Notes under the pieces: generated by a model | What the model saw: only the letters and a program-made list of their open reading frames with translations | What the model was told of the DNA's origin: nothing | The model's database searches: none | NCBI GenBank assembly: GCA_002007745.1 | Contig: CP019882.1 | Span: forward strand, 5,022,001 to 5,086,000 | Length of the DNA: 64,000 nt | DNA from: Mycolicibacterium litorale | GTDB taxonomy: Bacteria > Actinomycetota > Actinomycetes > Mycobacteriales > Mycobacteriaceae | Direction of reading: 5' to 3' | Shown here: positions 10,557 through 20,113 of the stretch, one piece after another | Layout of the letters: the number at the start of each line of letters is the position of its first letter | How positions within the stretch are numbered: the first letter of the stretch is position 1 | Program-made: the position numbers and the translations under genes

Positions 10557-10908
10557 ACGAGTCGGGGACCTGTCGAGTTCCTCCCAACACCGGGTTCACC
10601 GGGTCACCACGGGGGTGACAGCCCCGTGGTTTTCCCTGGGTTTACCCGCGTCAGCCGATGGTTCACTGGCCGAAGTGACGAACCGTTCCGCGTCGGCACC
10701 CGAAAGTGTCTGCCGGCCAATGGGACTAGTCCGTTCCTCGCGCGGCAAGGGCGCCGCACCGATACCCGTGGCGTCGACCCGCGTTCCGGCTAGCCCCCAC
10801 CGAAGGGTCACCGAAACGGGCACCCGGATTGGTCGGCAGCGGCAGTGACGCCGCCGGCGAACGCGAGCAATGTGTTGAGCCACCACCCCTCACCGAAAGG
10901 CCGAACCA
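10557..10908. other. Divergent intergenic region between the LuxR-type regulator and mdlC
   Basis: 352 bases with no convincing gene. It must hold the promoters of both flanking genes. The one clear structure is an inverted repeat at 10606-10630 with 9-bp arms accacgggg/ccccgtggt and a 7-base spacer, followed by TTTT. I see no strong -10 element on either strand. Confidence 0.6.
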
Positions 10909-12523
10909 ATGTCCGACAGCAAGACCGTCCATCACGTCACCTACGACCTCCTGCGTTCGCTCGGGCTCACCACCGTGTTCGGCAACCCCGGTTCCACCGA
11001 GCAGTCGTTCCTGCGGGACTTCCCCGACGATTTCACCTATGTGCTGGGCCTGCAGGAGGCCTCGGTGCTCGCCATGGCCGACGGATTCGCCCAGGTGCGC
11101 CGCAAACCGGCGCTGGTCAACCTGCACACCGCCGCCGGCACCGGCAACGCGATGGGATCACTGGTGGCCTCCTACAAGGCGAACACGCCGCTGATCGTCA
11201 CGGCGGGCAACCAGACCCGCGAGATGGCCCTGATCGATCCCTACCTGAACAACCGTGACGCGACGACGTTTCCGCAGCCCTGGGTCAAGTGGGCCTACGA
11301 ACCCGCCCGCGCCGAGGACGTCCCGCCGCCTTCATGCAGGCCTACGTGGTGGCCATGCAGCCGCCGCGCGGACCGGTCTTCCTGTCGATCCCACTCGACG
11401 ACTGGGACAAGCCCGCGCTCGGCCCCGCCGTGTTGCGTGACGTCAGCGGGCGGGTGGCTCCCGACGCCCAGCGCCTGCAGGCGTTCGCGGAGAAGATCAG
11501 CCGCGCCCAGCGGCCGTTGCTGCTGCTCGGACCCGAAGTGGACCGCGACGGCGGCTGGGAGGCCGGCATCGCGTTCGCCGAGAAGCTCAAGGCACCGGTG
11601 TACGGCAGCACCCTGCCCGACCGTATCTCGTTCCCCGAGAACCATCCGCTGGCACGCGGTCCGATGCCCATGACCATCGCCGGAGTGAACGAAGCACTGC
11701 AGGGCTACGACCTCGTCATCGCGATCGGCGCCCAGGTGTTCCGGTACTACCCGTTCGTGGCCGGGGACTTCCTGCCCGAGGGCACCGAGGTCCTGCAGAT
11801 CACCTCCGATCCGCACCTGTCGGCCATCGCCCCCGTCGGTGACAGCCTGATCGGCTCGGTGCGCATCTGCCTCGAACAGCTCGTCGACCTGATCGACGTG
11901 CCTGCCACCCGGACCGCACCGGCGCCGCGGACACTTCCCGAGCCCACCGCGGTCGAACCCGCCGCGGCACCGCTGACCGCCGACCAGGTCTATCACGTCA
12001 TCCGCACCGTCAAACCCGACGACGCCGCGCTGGTCAACGAGTCCACCTCGACGATGGCAGAACAGCTCAAGTGGTGCCCGACCACCCACAGTGACAGCTT
12101 CTTCTCCACCCCAGCGGCGGCATCGGCTGGGGCGTCCCGGCGGCAGTCGGGATCGCGCTCGGCGACCGCGAACGCGGCGTCGACCGGCATGTGGTCGCCA
12201 CCATCGGCGACGGCTCCTTCCAGTACTCGGTGCAAGCCATCTGGACCGCCGCACAGCACAAGTTGCCGATCATCTTCGTGGCATTCCGCAACGGCGCCTA
12301 CGAGATTCTGAAATCCTTTGCGTTGCTGGAGAAGACGCCCGGTGTGCCAGGACTGGACCTGCCTGGTCTGGACATCGAGGCGCTGGGTAGGGGCTTCGGC
12401 CTGCGCGCGGTCACCGTCGACGGAACCGAATCGCTGGCCAAGGAGTTCAACGCCGCTCTGGAGGCAGACGGCCCGACGGTGATCGTCGTGCCGACGAAGC
12501 CCGAACTGCCGTTCCTGGGCTAG
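10909..12523 (+). CDS. mdlC: Benzoylformate decarboxylase-like ThDP enzyme, with two apparent frameshifts
   Basis: A thiamine-diphosphate-dependent 2-oxoacid decarboxylase of about 538 residues once two single-base losses are restored (C runs 11322-11324 and 12109-12112). The N-terminus carries the BFDC-type loop FGNPGSTEQSFLRDFP and HTAAGTGNAMG. The middle has NESTST, and the ThDP motif starts GDGSFQYS and ends FRNGAYEI. In Pseudomonas putida BFDC the second active-site His lies in FRYHQY; here the aligned segment is FRYYPF, so Tyr replaces it. The substrate may be benzoylformate or another bulky 2-oxoacid. qor follows 11 bases downstream, so they form an operon. Confidence 0.8.
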
Positions 12524-12534
12524 GGAGACCTGTC

Positions 12535-13509
12535 ATGCACGCCATCCAGATCAGCCGCCACGGCGGACCCGACGTGCTCGAGTACACCGAAGTGCCCGCG
12601 CCTTCACCAGGACCCCGCCAGGTCCTGGTGAAGGCCGAGGCCATCGGCGTCAACTTCATCGACACCTATTTCCGCACCGGCGCGTATCCGCACGCACTGC
12701 CGTTCATCCCGGGATGCGAGGTATGCGGCATCGTCGAGGCGGTGGGTGACGAGGTCACCGGCTTCGCCCCAGGAGATCGCGTGGTCACCGCGGACACCGA
12801 CGGCACCTACGCCGAGTACTGCATCGCGGGCGTCGACCTCACCGCCCACGTCCCGGACGGCGTCACACCGCAAGTCGCCGCCAGCGCGCTGCTGCGCGGC
12901 GAGACCTCGCAGTTGCTCATCACCTCGGTCTACCCCGTCAAACCCGGGGACACGGTGCTGGTCCACGCCGGCGCCGGCGGAGTCGGCCTCATCATCACCC
13001 AGTGGGCCACTGCCAAGGGCGCCCGCGTCATCACCACCGTCTCTTCCGATCACAAAGCCGAACTGTCCCGCGCGGCCGGTGCCGTCGAGGTGCTGCCATA
13101 CCCCACCGACCCCGAGGAATTCGGCCGCACAATCCGCGGTCTCACCGCAGGGCGCGGCGTCGCCGCGGTCTACGACGGCGTCGGTAAGACCACCTTCGAC
13201 GCGAGCCTGGCCAGCCTGGCGATCCGTGGCACCCTGGCGCTGTTCGGCGCGGCCAGCGGGCCGGTGCCCCCGGTCGATCCGCAACGCCTCAACGCCGCCG
13301 GCTCGGTGTACCTGACCCGCCCCTACCGGACCCACTTCAATCAGACGCCCGACGAATTCGCCTGGCGCGCAGGAGAACTATTCGACGCCATCACCAGCGG
13401 GATGATCACCGTCACGGTCGGCGACACCTACCCGCTGGCCGGGGCCGCCCAGGCCCACCGCGACCTGGAAGGCCGTAAGACCCACGGTTCGACGATCCTG
13501 GTCCCCTAG
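12535..13509 (+). CDS. NADPH:quinone oxidoreductase (zinc-free MDR family)
   Basis: A 324-residue medium-chain reductase. It has a GroES-like N-terminus (VLVKAEAIGVNFIDTYFRTG) without zinc-binding cysteines, a Rossmann motif HAGAGGVGLIITQWA (about 141-155), and the QOR C-terminal NPETLxx-type region (LNAAGSVYLTRP). It probably reduces quinones or reactive carbonyls in the cytosol with NADPH. It starts at ATG 12535 after a GGGAGA ribosome site, 11 bases behind mdlC. It is convergent with the MHS transporter. Confidence 0.92.
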   Translation: MHAIQISRHGGPDVLEYTEVPAPSPGPRQVLVKAEAIGVNFIDTYFRTGAYPHALPFIPGCEVCGIVEAVGDEVTGFAPGDRVVTADTDGTYAEYCIAGVDLTAHVPDGVTPQVAASALLRGETSQLLITSVYPVKPGDTVLVHAGAGGVGLIITQWATAKGARVITTVSSDHKAELSRAAGAVEVLPYPTDPEEFGRTIRGLTAGRGVAAVYDGVGKTTFDASLASLAIRGTLALFGAASGPVPPVDPQRLNAAGSVYLTRPYRTHFNQTPDEFAWRAGELFDAITSGMITVTVGDTYPLAGAAQAHRDLEGRKTHGSTILVP

Positions 13510-13535
13510 CCGGTCCGGGACTGCGGGCGCGGCGC

Positions 13536-14873
13536 TCACGCCCGGAACGCCGAACCGCGTTCCCGGTCCAGGTAGGTGTCGGCCTTGTTGCGCAGGAAGA
13601 ACACGTACACCACGAGCGACACCGCGATGCAGACCGTGACGTAGCCGATGAACAGCGGTACCTGGCCCTGCTCCTTGGCCGCCTGGTAGATCAGTGGCGC
13701 CGTCCCGCCGAAGAGGGAGTTCGCCAGCGCGTAGCCGACGCCCACACCGAGCGCTCGCACCTGCGCCGGGAACAGCTCCGACTTCACCAGCGCGTTGATC
13801 GAGGTGTAGCCCGTCAGGATCACATAGCCCACCGCGACCAACGCGAAAGACGTCAGCGGCGAACGTGTCTCGGGCAGGAACGTAATCAGGACATAGGTGT
13901 AGACCAGCCCGCCGACACCGAAGAACACCAACATCGGCTTGCGGCCGATCCGGTCGCTGATGATCCCGCCCACCGGCTGGAGCAGCATCAAGAAGATCAG
14001 CCCGGCCAGGTTCACCCACGTGGCCGTCATACCCTCGCCCTTGTACGCGGTCTTGACGATCGCCGGCGCGTTGACGCTGTAGGTGTAGAACGCCACCGTC
14101 CCGCCCAGCGTGATCAGGAAGCACAGCAGCAGCGGCCGCCAGTACTGCGTCAGCAGTGTCCGCATCGAACCCGCACCACGGTCCTGCCCCGCCTTGGTCG
14201 CCTCGATCACCTCCTCGGACAGCGACTCGTCCATCGTGCGCCGCAGCCAGAACACCACCACCGCGGCCACACCGCCTACGGCGAATGCGATGCGCCAACC
14301 GAATTCGTGCAGCTGGTCCTCGTCGAGGACCGACTGCAGGATCAGCAGCGTGAGCTGGGCCAGTACGTGCCCGCCGACCAGCGTCACGTACTGGAACGAG
14401 GAGAAGAACCCGCGCCGCTCTCGCGTCGCCGCCTCCGACATGTACGTCGCCGACGTGCCGTATTCACCACCGGTCGCGAAGCCCTGCACCAACCGGGCCA
14501 GGATCAGGGTGATCGGTGCCGCCATTCCGATCACCGCCTGCGACGGCACCAACGCGATCACCAGCGAGCACAACGCCATCAGCGACACGCTCACCGTCAG
14601 CGCCGCCCGCCGGCCCCTGCGGTCGGCGAACCGGCCGAAGAACCACGACCCGACGGGGCGCATCACGAAGGTGATCGCGAATATCGCGTACACGTAGACC
14701 GTCGAGTTCTTTTCGGACTCGTCAAAGAACTGGCCCTCGAAATACGTTGCGAACACGGTGTAGACGTAGACGTCGTACCACTCGACCAGGTTGCCCGACG
14801 ACCCCCGGATCGTGTTCCAGATCGCCCGCCGAGTTTCGGCGGCGCTCGACCGCGGCACTGTCATGGTGGTCAT
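13536..14873 (-). CDS. MHS-family (metabolite:H+ symporter) MFS transporter
   Basis: A 445-residue, 12-TM transporter of the ShiA/KgtP/ProP group that imports organic acids with protons. Family signatures are NLVEWYDVYVYTVFATYF near the N-terminus, RPVGSWFFGRFADRRGRR (motif A) and LVQGFATGGEYGTSATYMSE. I chose ATG 14873 rather than the longest frame because AGGGGAGG lies just upstream and the protein then starts like its relatives (MTTMTVPRSSAAE). Being next to mdlC-qor, it may bring in an aromatic or 2-oxo acid; that is inference. Confidence 0.9.
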   Translation of the reverse strand: MTTMTVPRSSAAETRRAIWNTIRGSSGNLVEWYDVYVYTVFATYFEGQFFDESEKNSTVYVYAIFAITFVMRPVGSWFFGRFADRRGRRAALTVSVSLMALCSLVIALVPSQAVIGMAAPITLILARLVQGFATGGEYGTSATYMSEAATRERRGFFSSFQYVTLVGGHVLAQLTLLILQSVLDEDQLHEFGWRIAFAVGGVAAVVVFWLRRTMDESLSEEVIEATKAGQDRGAGSMRTLLTQYWRPLLLCFLITLGGTVAFYTYSVNAPAIVKTAYKGEGMTATWVNLAGLIFLMLLQPVGGIISDRIGRKPMLVFFGVGGLVYTYVLITFLPETRSPLTSFALVAVGYVILTGYTSINALVKSELFPAQVRALGVGVGYALANSLFGGTAPLIYQAAKEQGQVPLFIGYVTVCIAVSLVVYVFFLRNKADTYLDRERGSAFRA

Positions 14874-15065
14874 CGTCGGCCTCCCCTGCGTCAGCCCGAA
14901 CCGTACTCCACCTCGGGCGCCGAATCCGGCGATGCGCCCAGCGACCACCCGCTTGTTTGTCGGTGCCCGATGGTTTCCTGGGGAAGGGTGATGACTTTCG
15001 CCCGTCCGCGCGGTCTACCCCGGTGGCGGCCGGTCCGGCCGCCTGCAGCGATTAGGAGGCCGTCC

Positions 15066-15515
15066 ATGGCGATCGAAGTACACCCCGCCCTGTCCCCACA
15101 CCTGGTGGTCGACGACGCGGCCGCGGCAATTGACTTCTACGTCAAAGCGTTCGGCGCCGTGGAGATCGGCCGCATCGCCCGTCCGGACGGCAAGCTGATT
15201 CACGCCGCCGTCGAGATCAACGGCAGCACCGTCATGCTCAACGACGACTTCCCGGAGATGTCCGACGGCAAGTCGATGACCCCGCCGGCGCTGGGTGGGA
15301 CACCGGTGACCATCCATCTGACCGTCACCGACGTCGACGAGAAGTTCCACCGGGCCCTGGACGCCGGAGCCACCGTGGTGATGCCCCTCGAAGACCAGTT
15401 CTGGGGCGACCGCTACGGCGCGGTCCGCGATCCGTTCGGCCACCAGTGGTCGCTGGGCCAGCCGGTGCGCGAGGTCAGTTACGAGGAGATTCAGCAGGCG
15501 ATGGGCCAGGCATAA
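15066..15515 (+). CDS. VOC/glyoxalase-like protein (PhnB/YnfE type)
   Basis: A 149-residue vicinal-oxygen-chelate protein with two betaalphabetabetabeta units: LSPHLVVDDAAAAIDFYVKAFG at the start and WGDRYGAVRDPFGHQWSL near the end, the usual PhnB-like pattern. No function can be assigned; relatives are glyoxalase- or resistance-like. It starts at ATG 15066 with AGGAGG a few bases upstream. It matches Rv0887c by position. The next gene follows after 7 bases, so they are probably an operon. Confidence 0.88.
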   Translation: MAIEVHPALSPHLVVDDAAAAIDFYVKAFGAVEIGRIARPDGKLIHAAVEINGSTVMLNDDFPEMSDGKSMTPPALGGTPVTIHLTVTDVDEKFHRALDAGATVVMPLEDQFWGDRYGAVRDPFGHQWSLGQPVREVSYEEIQQAMGQA

Positions 15516-15522
15516 TGCACCG

Positions 15523-15996
15523 GTGAGCCAGGATCGGCGCAAGGTCCTCTACATCGACCTCGACAACACGATGGTCGACTTCGGCCATCGCATCGAGGGC
15601 CTCGACCCGGTGGTGGTGGACAAATACCGAGGCCGGATGGACGAGGCGCCGGGCATCTTCGCGTTGATGCGGTCGATGCCCGGTGCCATCGCGGCCTTCG
15701 TCGAGCTGTCCGAACTCTTCGACACCTATCTGCTGTCCACCGCGCCGTGGCGCAACCCGTCGGGGTGGCAGCACAAGCTGGAGTGGGTGCACGAACACCT
15801 CGGCGCCGACGAGGATTCACCGGCCTACAAGCGGCTCATCCTCACTCACCACAAGGACCTCAATCGTGGCGACTTCCTCGTCGACGACCGACCCAACAAC
15901 GGCGCGGAGCGCTTCCAGGGCGAGTGGATCCACTTCGGATCCGATCGATTCCCCGATTGGGGCGCCGTGTTGAGCTACCTGCGCGACAGGGCCTGA
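15523..15996 (+). CDS. 5'(3')-deoxyribonucleotidase-like HAD phosphatase
   Basis: A 157-residue HAD protein of the NT5C type. Motif I is DLDNT (residues 12-16), motif II is the LLSTAPW segment, and the late acidic motif is FLVDDRPNNG. The Asp-x-Asp nucleophile pair is intact, so it should dephosphorylate deoxynucleoside monophosphates or similar small phosphates in the cytosol. It starts with GTG at 15523, 7 bases after the VOC stop. It is convergent with fprB. Confidence 0.88.
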   Translation: MSQDRRKVLYIDLDNTMVDFGHRIEGLDPVVVDKYRGRMDEAPGIFALMRSMPGAIAAFVELSELFDTYLLSTAPWRNPSGWQHKLEWVHEHLGADEDSPAYKRLILTHHKDLNRGDFLVDDRPNNGAERFQGEWIHFGSDRFPDWGAVLSYLRDRA

Positions 15997-16044
15997 AACC
16001 CAGGCCGCCTTCTGCAGCTGGTCGGGTCCGGGCGCCGGGGCGGG

Positions 16045-17730
16045 CTACCTCAGCAACCCCGCGAGCAGACGCCGTGGCAGCGTCGGCCGCGGTGCGGTCG
16101 CCGCCACCGCGACCATGTCCTCGACATCGGTGAACTTGGCGCGGCTGCGGCCGTCGGCCGCACCGCGAGCGGTCTCGGCGGCGTCGATCGCCCGCCAGCC
16201 CGCGGCGTCGACGACATCGGGCGCTCGGGTGCGGACCATCCGGTCCAGCGCCGACGGGCGGTCGACCGGATCGGTGAGCAAGCCGGCGTTGAAGTCGTCG
16301 ACCAGGTGGGCGACGGTCTGCATGGAGCAGGACTTGTTAGTACCGATGAAGCCGGTCGGACCGCGCTTGATCCAGCCGGCGACATAGGCACCGGCGACCG
16401 GATCGCCGGTGCGCGGATCGACGACGCGCCCCTCCCGGTTGGGGACAACGGCCGCCGACTCGTCGAACGGCAGGTCGGCGATCGGCGCGCCCCGGTAGCC
16501 GATCGAGGTGAGCAGCAACCCGGCCTCGATACGAACCGTCTCGTCGGTCCCGGTGCGACGGAACTCTGCCCCACTCACCCGATCGGCGCCGAGGACACGG
16601 TGCGGTGTCAGCCGGTAGGCCAACCGGATTCGAGGCCGCTCGCCGATGTCGGAGGCGATCGGCAGCTTGGCCAGAATCTCGAGTTTGGCTTTCGCGACGG
16701 GATCGGTGGCGTTGCCGAGGTCCTGCTGGACCAGGTCGTGATCGTCGGCGTCGAGGACGACCTCCGCCGTCGACGTCAGTCCGATCAGCTCCGGCAGGGT
16801 GAAGGCGGAGTCGGCCGGCCGGCGGCGGGCGGCGATCACCACCTCGCGCACCGCCGACGATCGCAGCGCCCGCAACGCGGTGTCGGAGATGTCGGTGCGG
16901 GCCAGGTCGTCGGGATCGGCGGTGAGAATCCGCGCCACGTCGAGGGCGACGTTGCCGTTGCCGACGATCACCACCCGCTGCTGGCTCAGGTCGACGTCCA
17001 GACCGGCGAAATCGGGGTGGCCGTTGATCCAGGCCACCGTCTCGGTGGCAGTCCCGGTACCGGGCAGCTCCATGCCGGGGATGTCGAGTCTGCGGTCGTT
17101 GGGCGCCCCGACTGTGTAGAGCACCGCGTGATGGTGACGCAGTAGCTCGGCATGCGAAATGTGATTTCCCACTTCCACATTCAGATAGAACGTGAATCGC
17201 GGATGCTTGCTCATCTTCTCGAAGAGCCGGGTCACACCCTTGGTGTGCTGGTGATCGGGGGCGACGCCGGCGCGCACCAGACCGAACGGGGTGGGCAATC
17301 TGTCGAAGACGTTGACCCGCACCCCCTTCTGGGTGAGCAACTCGTCGGCGGCGTACATGCCCGCGGGACCCGACCCCACGACGGCCACGGTCAGGTGTGC
17401 GCCGCCGCGGCGCAATTCGGGTGCGGGCAGCACCGGGGCGAGCTTGGACGTCGGCGGCAGTTTCACCCCGGCCGGCCGCTCGGGATAGAAAGCGGCGTTG
17501 AGTTCGATGAACGGCAGCTGCTTGTCGGTCAGCTTGGTGTCTGGCGCGATCGCCCCGACCGGGCAGGCGCTCACACACGCCCCGCAGTCCACGCATGCCA
17601 CCGGATCGATGTAGAGCATTTCTGCGGTGGCGAAGCCCGGCTCGTCGGGGCTGGGATGGATGCAGTTGACCGGGCAGGCGTAAACGCAGGACCCGTCGCT
17701 ACAGCACGACTGGGTAATCACATGCGGCAC
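16045..17730 (-). CDS. fprB: Ferredoxin-fused NADPH-ferredoxin reductase FprB
   Basis: A 561-residue flavoprotein. The N-terminal ferredoxin domain has two cysteine clusters (CCSDGSCVYACPVNC and CVDCGACVSACPVGA), then an adrenodoxin-reductase-like part with the FAD site VAVVGSGPAGMYAA (about 114-127), the NADPH site VVIVGNGNVALDVAR and the C-terminal GWIKRGPTGFIGTNK. It moves electrons from NADPH to Fe-S carriers and oxygenases. It matches Rv0886. The AurF-like diiron gene ends 17 bases upstream in the same orientation, so they may form an oxygenase and its electron donor. Confidence 0.95.
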   Translation of the reverse strand: MPHVITQSCCSDGSCVYACPVNCIHPSPDEPGFATAEMLYIDPVACVDCGACVSACPVGAIAPDTKLTDKQLPFIELNAAFYPERPAGVKLPPTSKLAPVLPAPELRRGGAHLTVAVVGSGPAGMYAADELLTQKGVRVNVFDRLPTPFGLVRAGVAPDHQHTKGVTRLFEKMSKHPRFTFYLNVEVGNHISHAELLRHHHAVLYTVGAPNDRRLDIPGMELPGTGTATETVAWINGHPDFAGLDVDLSQQRVVIVGNGNVALDVARILTADPDDLARTDISDTALRALRSSAVREVVIAARRRPADSAFTLPELIGLTSTAEVVLDADDHDLVQQDLGNATDPVAKAKLEILAKLPIASDIGERPRIRLAYRLTPHRVLGADRVSGAEFRRTGTDETVRIEAGLLLTSIGYRGAPIADLPFDESAAVVPNREGRVVDPRTGDPVAGAYVAGWIKRGPTGFIGTNKSCSMQTVAHLVDDFNAGLLTDPVDRPSALDRMVRTRAPDVVDAAGWRAIDAAETARGAADGRSRAKFTDVEDMVAVAATAPRPTLPRRLLAGLLR

Positions 17731-17747
17731 AGGGGTGAGTCCTTCGG

Positions 17748-18764
17748 TTATGCGGCGACGACCACATGCTGGCGGGCCGGCTCACTACGGAAGCGGCTCG
17801 GCGCGCCGTTGATCCGGCAGATCCGCCACATGATCTTTGCCAGGGGGTTCATCAATCCGGTGTCGTGGCACAGCATCCGGACGTCGCCGAACATGTCACG
17901 CAGCATCTGTCGCGACTGCGGTGAGGAGAAGAAGATGTCCTTGCGCACCGAGCGCGGGATGTCGAATTCCTTCCAGAACGCCCTGGGCGGCACGATGATC
18001 GCCGAACACAGCACGCGCATCACCACCGGCACGTAGAGCGAGAGCCAGAACCGCTTGCGTCGCGGCAGGTGCGGCACCCGCTTACGCAAGTACTCGTGGG
18101 CAAACGAGATGTGCCTGGCCTCCTCGGCGACGTGGATCGCCATGACGCGCTCCATGATGGGGTGCAGCGTCTTGCCTTCGCGCAGCACGTTCTTCTGCGT
18201 GTGGTCGATGGGTTCCTCGCCGGCGAGGATGCCGAACCAGAACGGGATGGGCAGCGGCCCGGCGACGAGCGGGATCGCCGGTTGGATCCACTTCAGCAGC
18301 CGCGGCATACCCGGCACGTCCGCGCCGATGTGGTTCACCATCTCCTGAAACATCATGGTGTGGTTGCACTCTTCGACCGCCTCGTGCAGGCAGTAGCGGT
18401 ACTCCGGCGACCCGTTGGGCGTCCAGAAGGCGTACTCCATCAACCCCCGGATGAGGATCGACTCGAAGTGCAGACCGACCTTGGCGACGTTGGACTGCCG
18501 CCACATACCGATCTCGATCTGGCGCTCTTTGGACTGGCTCTGGTACCACGGATGCTGTCCGATCGGGTCCGTCGCCGGCAGGATCCAGCGCTCGTCGTTC
18601 GGGATCACAGCGAACTCCGGCGAATCCCAGTCGATGTCGGTGTAGGGGTTGAAGTTGCGCCGCACCGAGCCCTCGGAAAGGGTCATCAGCTTGTCGACGT
18701 AGGCGGGGTCGTCCAGCACGTCCATGTTGCGGCGCCAGCGCCGGATCATTTTGGTTCTCGCCAT
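17748..18764 (-). CDS. AurF-like diiron protein
   Basis: A 338-residue helical protein of the AurF/DUF455-like diiron oxygenase group (Rv0885 by position). Iron ligands are expected at E101, in EECNH (131-135) and in the second EExRH motif (HVAEEARHISFAHE). I chose ATG 18764 because GAGGAGG sits just upstream; the frame extends 22 codons further without a ribosome site. AurF relatives oxidise amines or hydroxylate with O2, but the substrate here is unknown. The close coupling to fprB suggests FprB as reductant (inference). Confidence 0.85.
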   Translation of the reverse strand: MARTKMIRRWRRNMDVLDDPAYVDKLMTLSEGSVRRNFNPYTDIDWDSPEFAVIPNDERWILPATDPIGQHPWYQSQSKERQIEIGMWRQSNVAKVGLHFESILIRGLMEYAFWTPNGSPEYRYCLHEAVEECNHTMMFQEMVNHIGADVPGMPRLLKWIQPAIPLVAGPLPIPFWFGILAGEEPIDHTQKNVLREGKTLHPIMERVMAIHVAEEARHISFAHEYLRKRVPHLPRRKRFWLSLYVPVVMRVLCSAIIVPPRAFWKEFDIPRSVRKDIFFSSPQSRQMLRDMFGDVRMLCHDTGLMNPLAKIMWRICRINGAPSRFRSEPARQHVVVAA

Positions 18765-18786
18765 GACAGCCTCCTCAGAGAGGTTT

Positions 18787-18792
18787 ACATTA
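18787..18792 (-). promoter_or_regulatory. -10 element of the AurF-fprB operon
   Basis: TAATGT on the minus strand, 22 bases before the ATG, leaving a short leader that holds the GAGGAGG ribosome site. Confidence 0.4.
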
Positions 18793-18895
18793 GGGCGGTT
18801 GTTGTCCAAACGGTACCGCAGGTATCGCATATGTGTCTATACCCGTTTTCCGGTTTGCTCACCGCCTCGATGTCGAAACCGGTGGACGGGACTTC

Positions 18896-18901
18896 TAGGC
18901 T
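18896..18901 (+). promoter_or_regulatory. -10 element of serC (leaderless)
   Basis: TAGGCT ends 6 bases before the ATG at 18908. The same hexamer precedes dapC and the YccF gene in this window. Confidence 0.6.
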
Positions 18902-18907
18902 TGGGGC

Positions 18908-20059
18908 ATGGCTGAACCCGACGCTCTTCGCGCAAGCGGCTCATCGACGCAGCTCGTGATTCCCGATGCCCTCAAACCCGGCGACGGCCGGTTCGGGTGC
19001 GGCCCGTCCAAGGTGCGCCCGGAACAGTTGCAGGCACTGACAACGACGGCCGCCGGCTTGTTCGGTACCTCGCACCGCCAGGCACCGGTGAAGAACCTGG
19101 TCGGCCGGGTCCGCGACGGCCTGCGGGAGTTCTTCTCCGTACCCGACGGCTACGAGGTGATCCTGGGCAACGGCGGTGCGACCGCCTTCTGGGACGCCGC
19201 CGCATTCGGACTGATCGACAAGAAGTCACTGCACCTCACCTACGGCGAGTTCTCCGCCAAGTTCGCCTCGGCGGTGGCCGCGAATCCGTTCGTCGGCGAT
19301 CCGATCGTCATCAAGGCCGACGCGGGCAGCGCGCCCGAGCCGCAGTCCGATCCGTCCGTGGACGCCATCGCCTGGGCGCACAACGAGACGTCGACCGGCG
19401 TCGCGGTGCCGGTGCGCCGCCCCGAGGGGGCCGGTGACGCCCTGATCCTCATCGACGCCACCTCCGGTGCCGGCGGCCTGCCCGTCGATGTCCGCGACGC
19501 CGACGCCTACTACTTCGCGCCGCAGAAGAACTTCGCCAGCGACGGCGGCCTGTGGCTGGCGATCGTCTCCCCGGCGGCACTGGCTCGTATCGAATCGATC
19601 GCCGGGTCGGGCCGCTGGGTGCCGGACTTCCTGTCGCTGCCGATCGCCGTCGACAACAGCCTGAAGAACCAGACCTACAACACCCCCGCGATCGGCACGC
19701 TGGTGCTGATGGCCGAACAGATCGACTGGATGGTCGGCAACGGCGGTCTGGACTGGGCGGTCAAGCGGACCGCCGACTCGTCGCAGCGGCTGTACTCCTG
19801 GGCCGAGGGGTCGTCGTATGCCACCCCGTTCGTCAAGGATCCCGCGCTGCGGTCGCAGGTGGTGGGCACCATCGACTTCACCGACGAGGTGGATGCCGCC
19901 GCGGTGGCCAAGGTGCTGCGGGCCAACGGCATCGTCGACACCGAGCCGTACCGCAAGCTGGGCCGTAACCAGTTGCGCATCGCGATGTTCCCGGCGATCG
20001 AGCCCGACGACATCACGGCGTTGACGCAGTGCGTGGACTGGGTCGTCGAGCGACTCTGA
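18908..20059 (+). CDS. serC: Phosphoserine aminotransferase
   Basis: A 383-residue PLP-dependent class V aminotransferase converting 3-phosphohydroxypyruvate and glutamate to phosphoserine, the second step of serine synthesis. The actinobacterial long form begins LKPGDGRFGCGPSKVRPEQ, has the cofactor region GNGGATAFWDAA and the PLP lysine in YFAPQKNFASDGG. It starts at ATG 18908 and is divergent from the AurF-fprB operon. pdxH, which makes its cofactor, lies 12 kb away in the same window. Confidence 0.96.
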   Translation: MAEPDALRASGSSTQLVIPDALKPGDGRFGCGPSKVRPEQLQALTTTAAGLFGTSHRQAPVKNLVGRVRDGLREFFSVPDGYEVILGNGGATAFWDAAAFGLIDKKSLHLTYGEFSAKFASAVAANPFVGDPIVIKADAGSAPEPQSDPSVDAIAWAHNETSTGVAVPVRRPEGAGDALILIDATSGAGGLPVDVRDADAYYFAPQKNFASDGGLWLAIVSPAALARIESIAGSGRWVPDFLSLPIAVDNSLKNQTYNTPAIGTLVLMAEQIDWMVGNGGLDWAVKRTADSSQRLYSWAEGSSYATPFVKDPALRSQVVGTIDFTDEVDAAAVAKVLRANGIVDTEPYRKLGRNQLRIAMFPAIEPDDITALTQCVDWVVERL

Positions 20060-20113
20060 TCTTCGGCACCCGTCGCCCAGCGTGTCCTAACCGTTATATT
20101 CCGTCGGCTGAGC

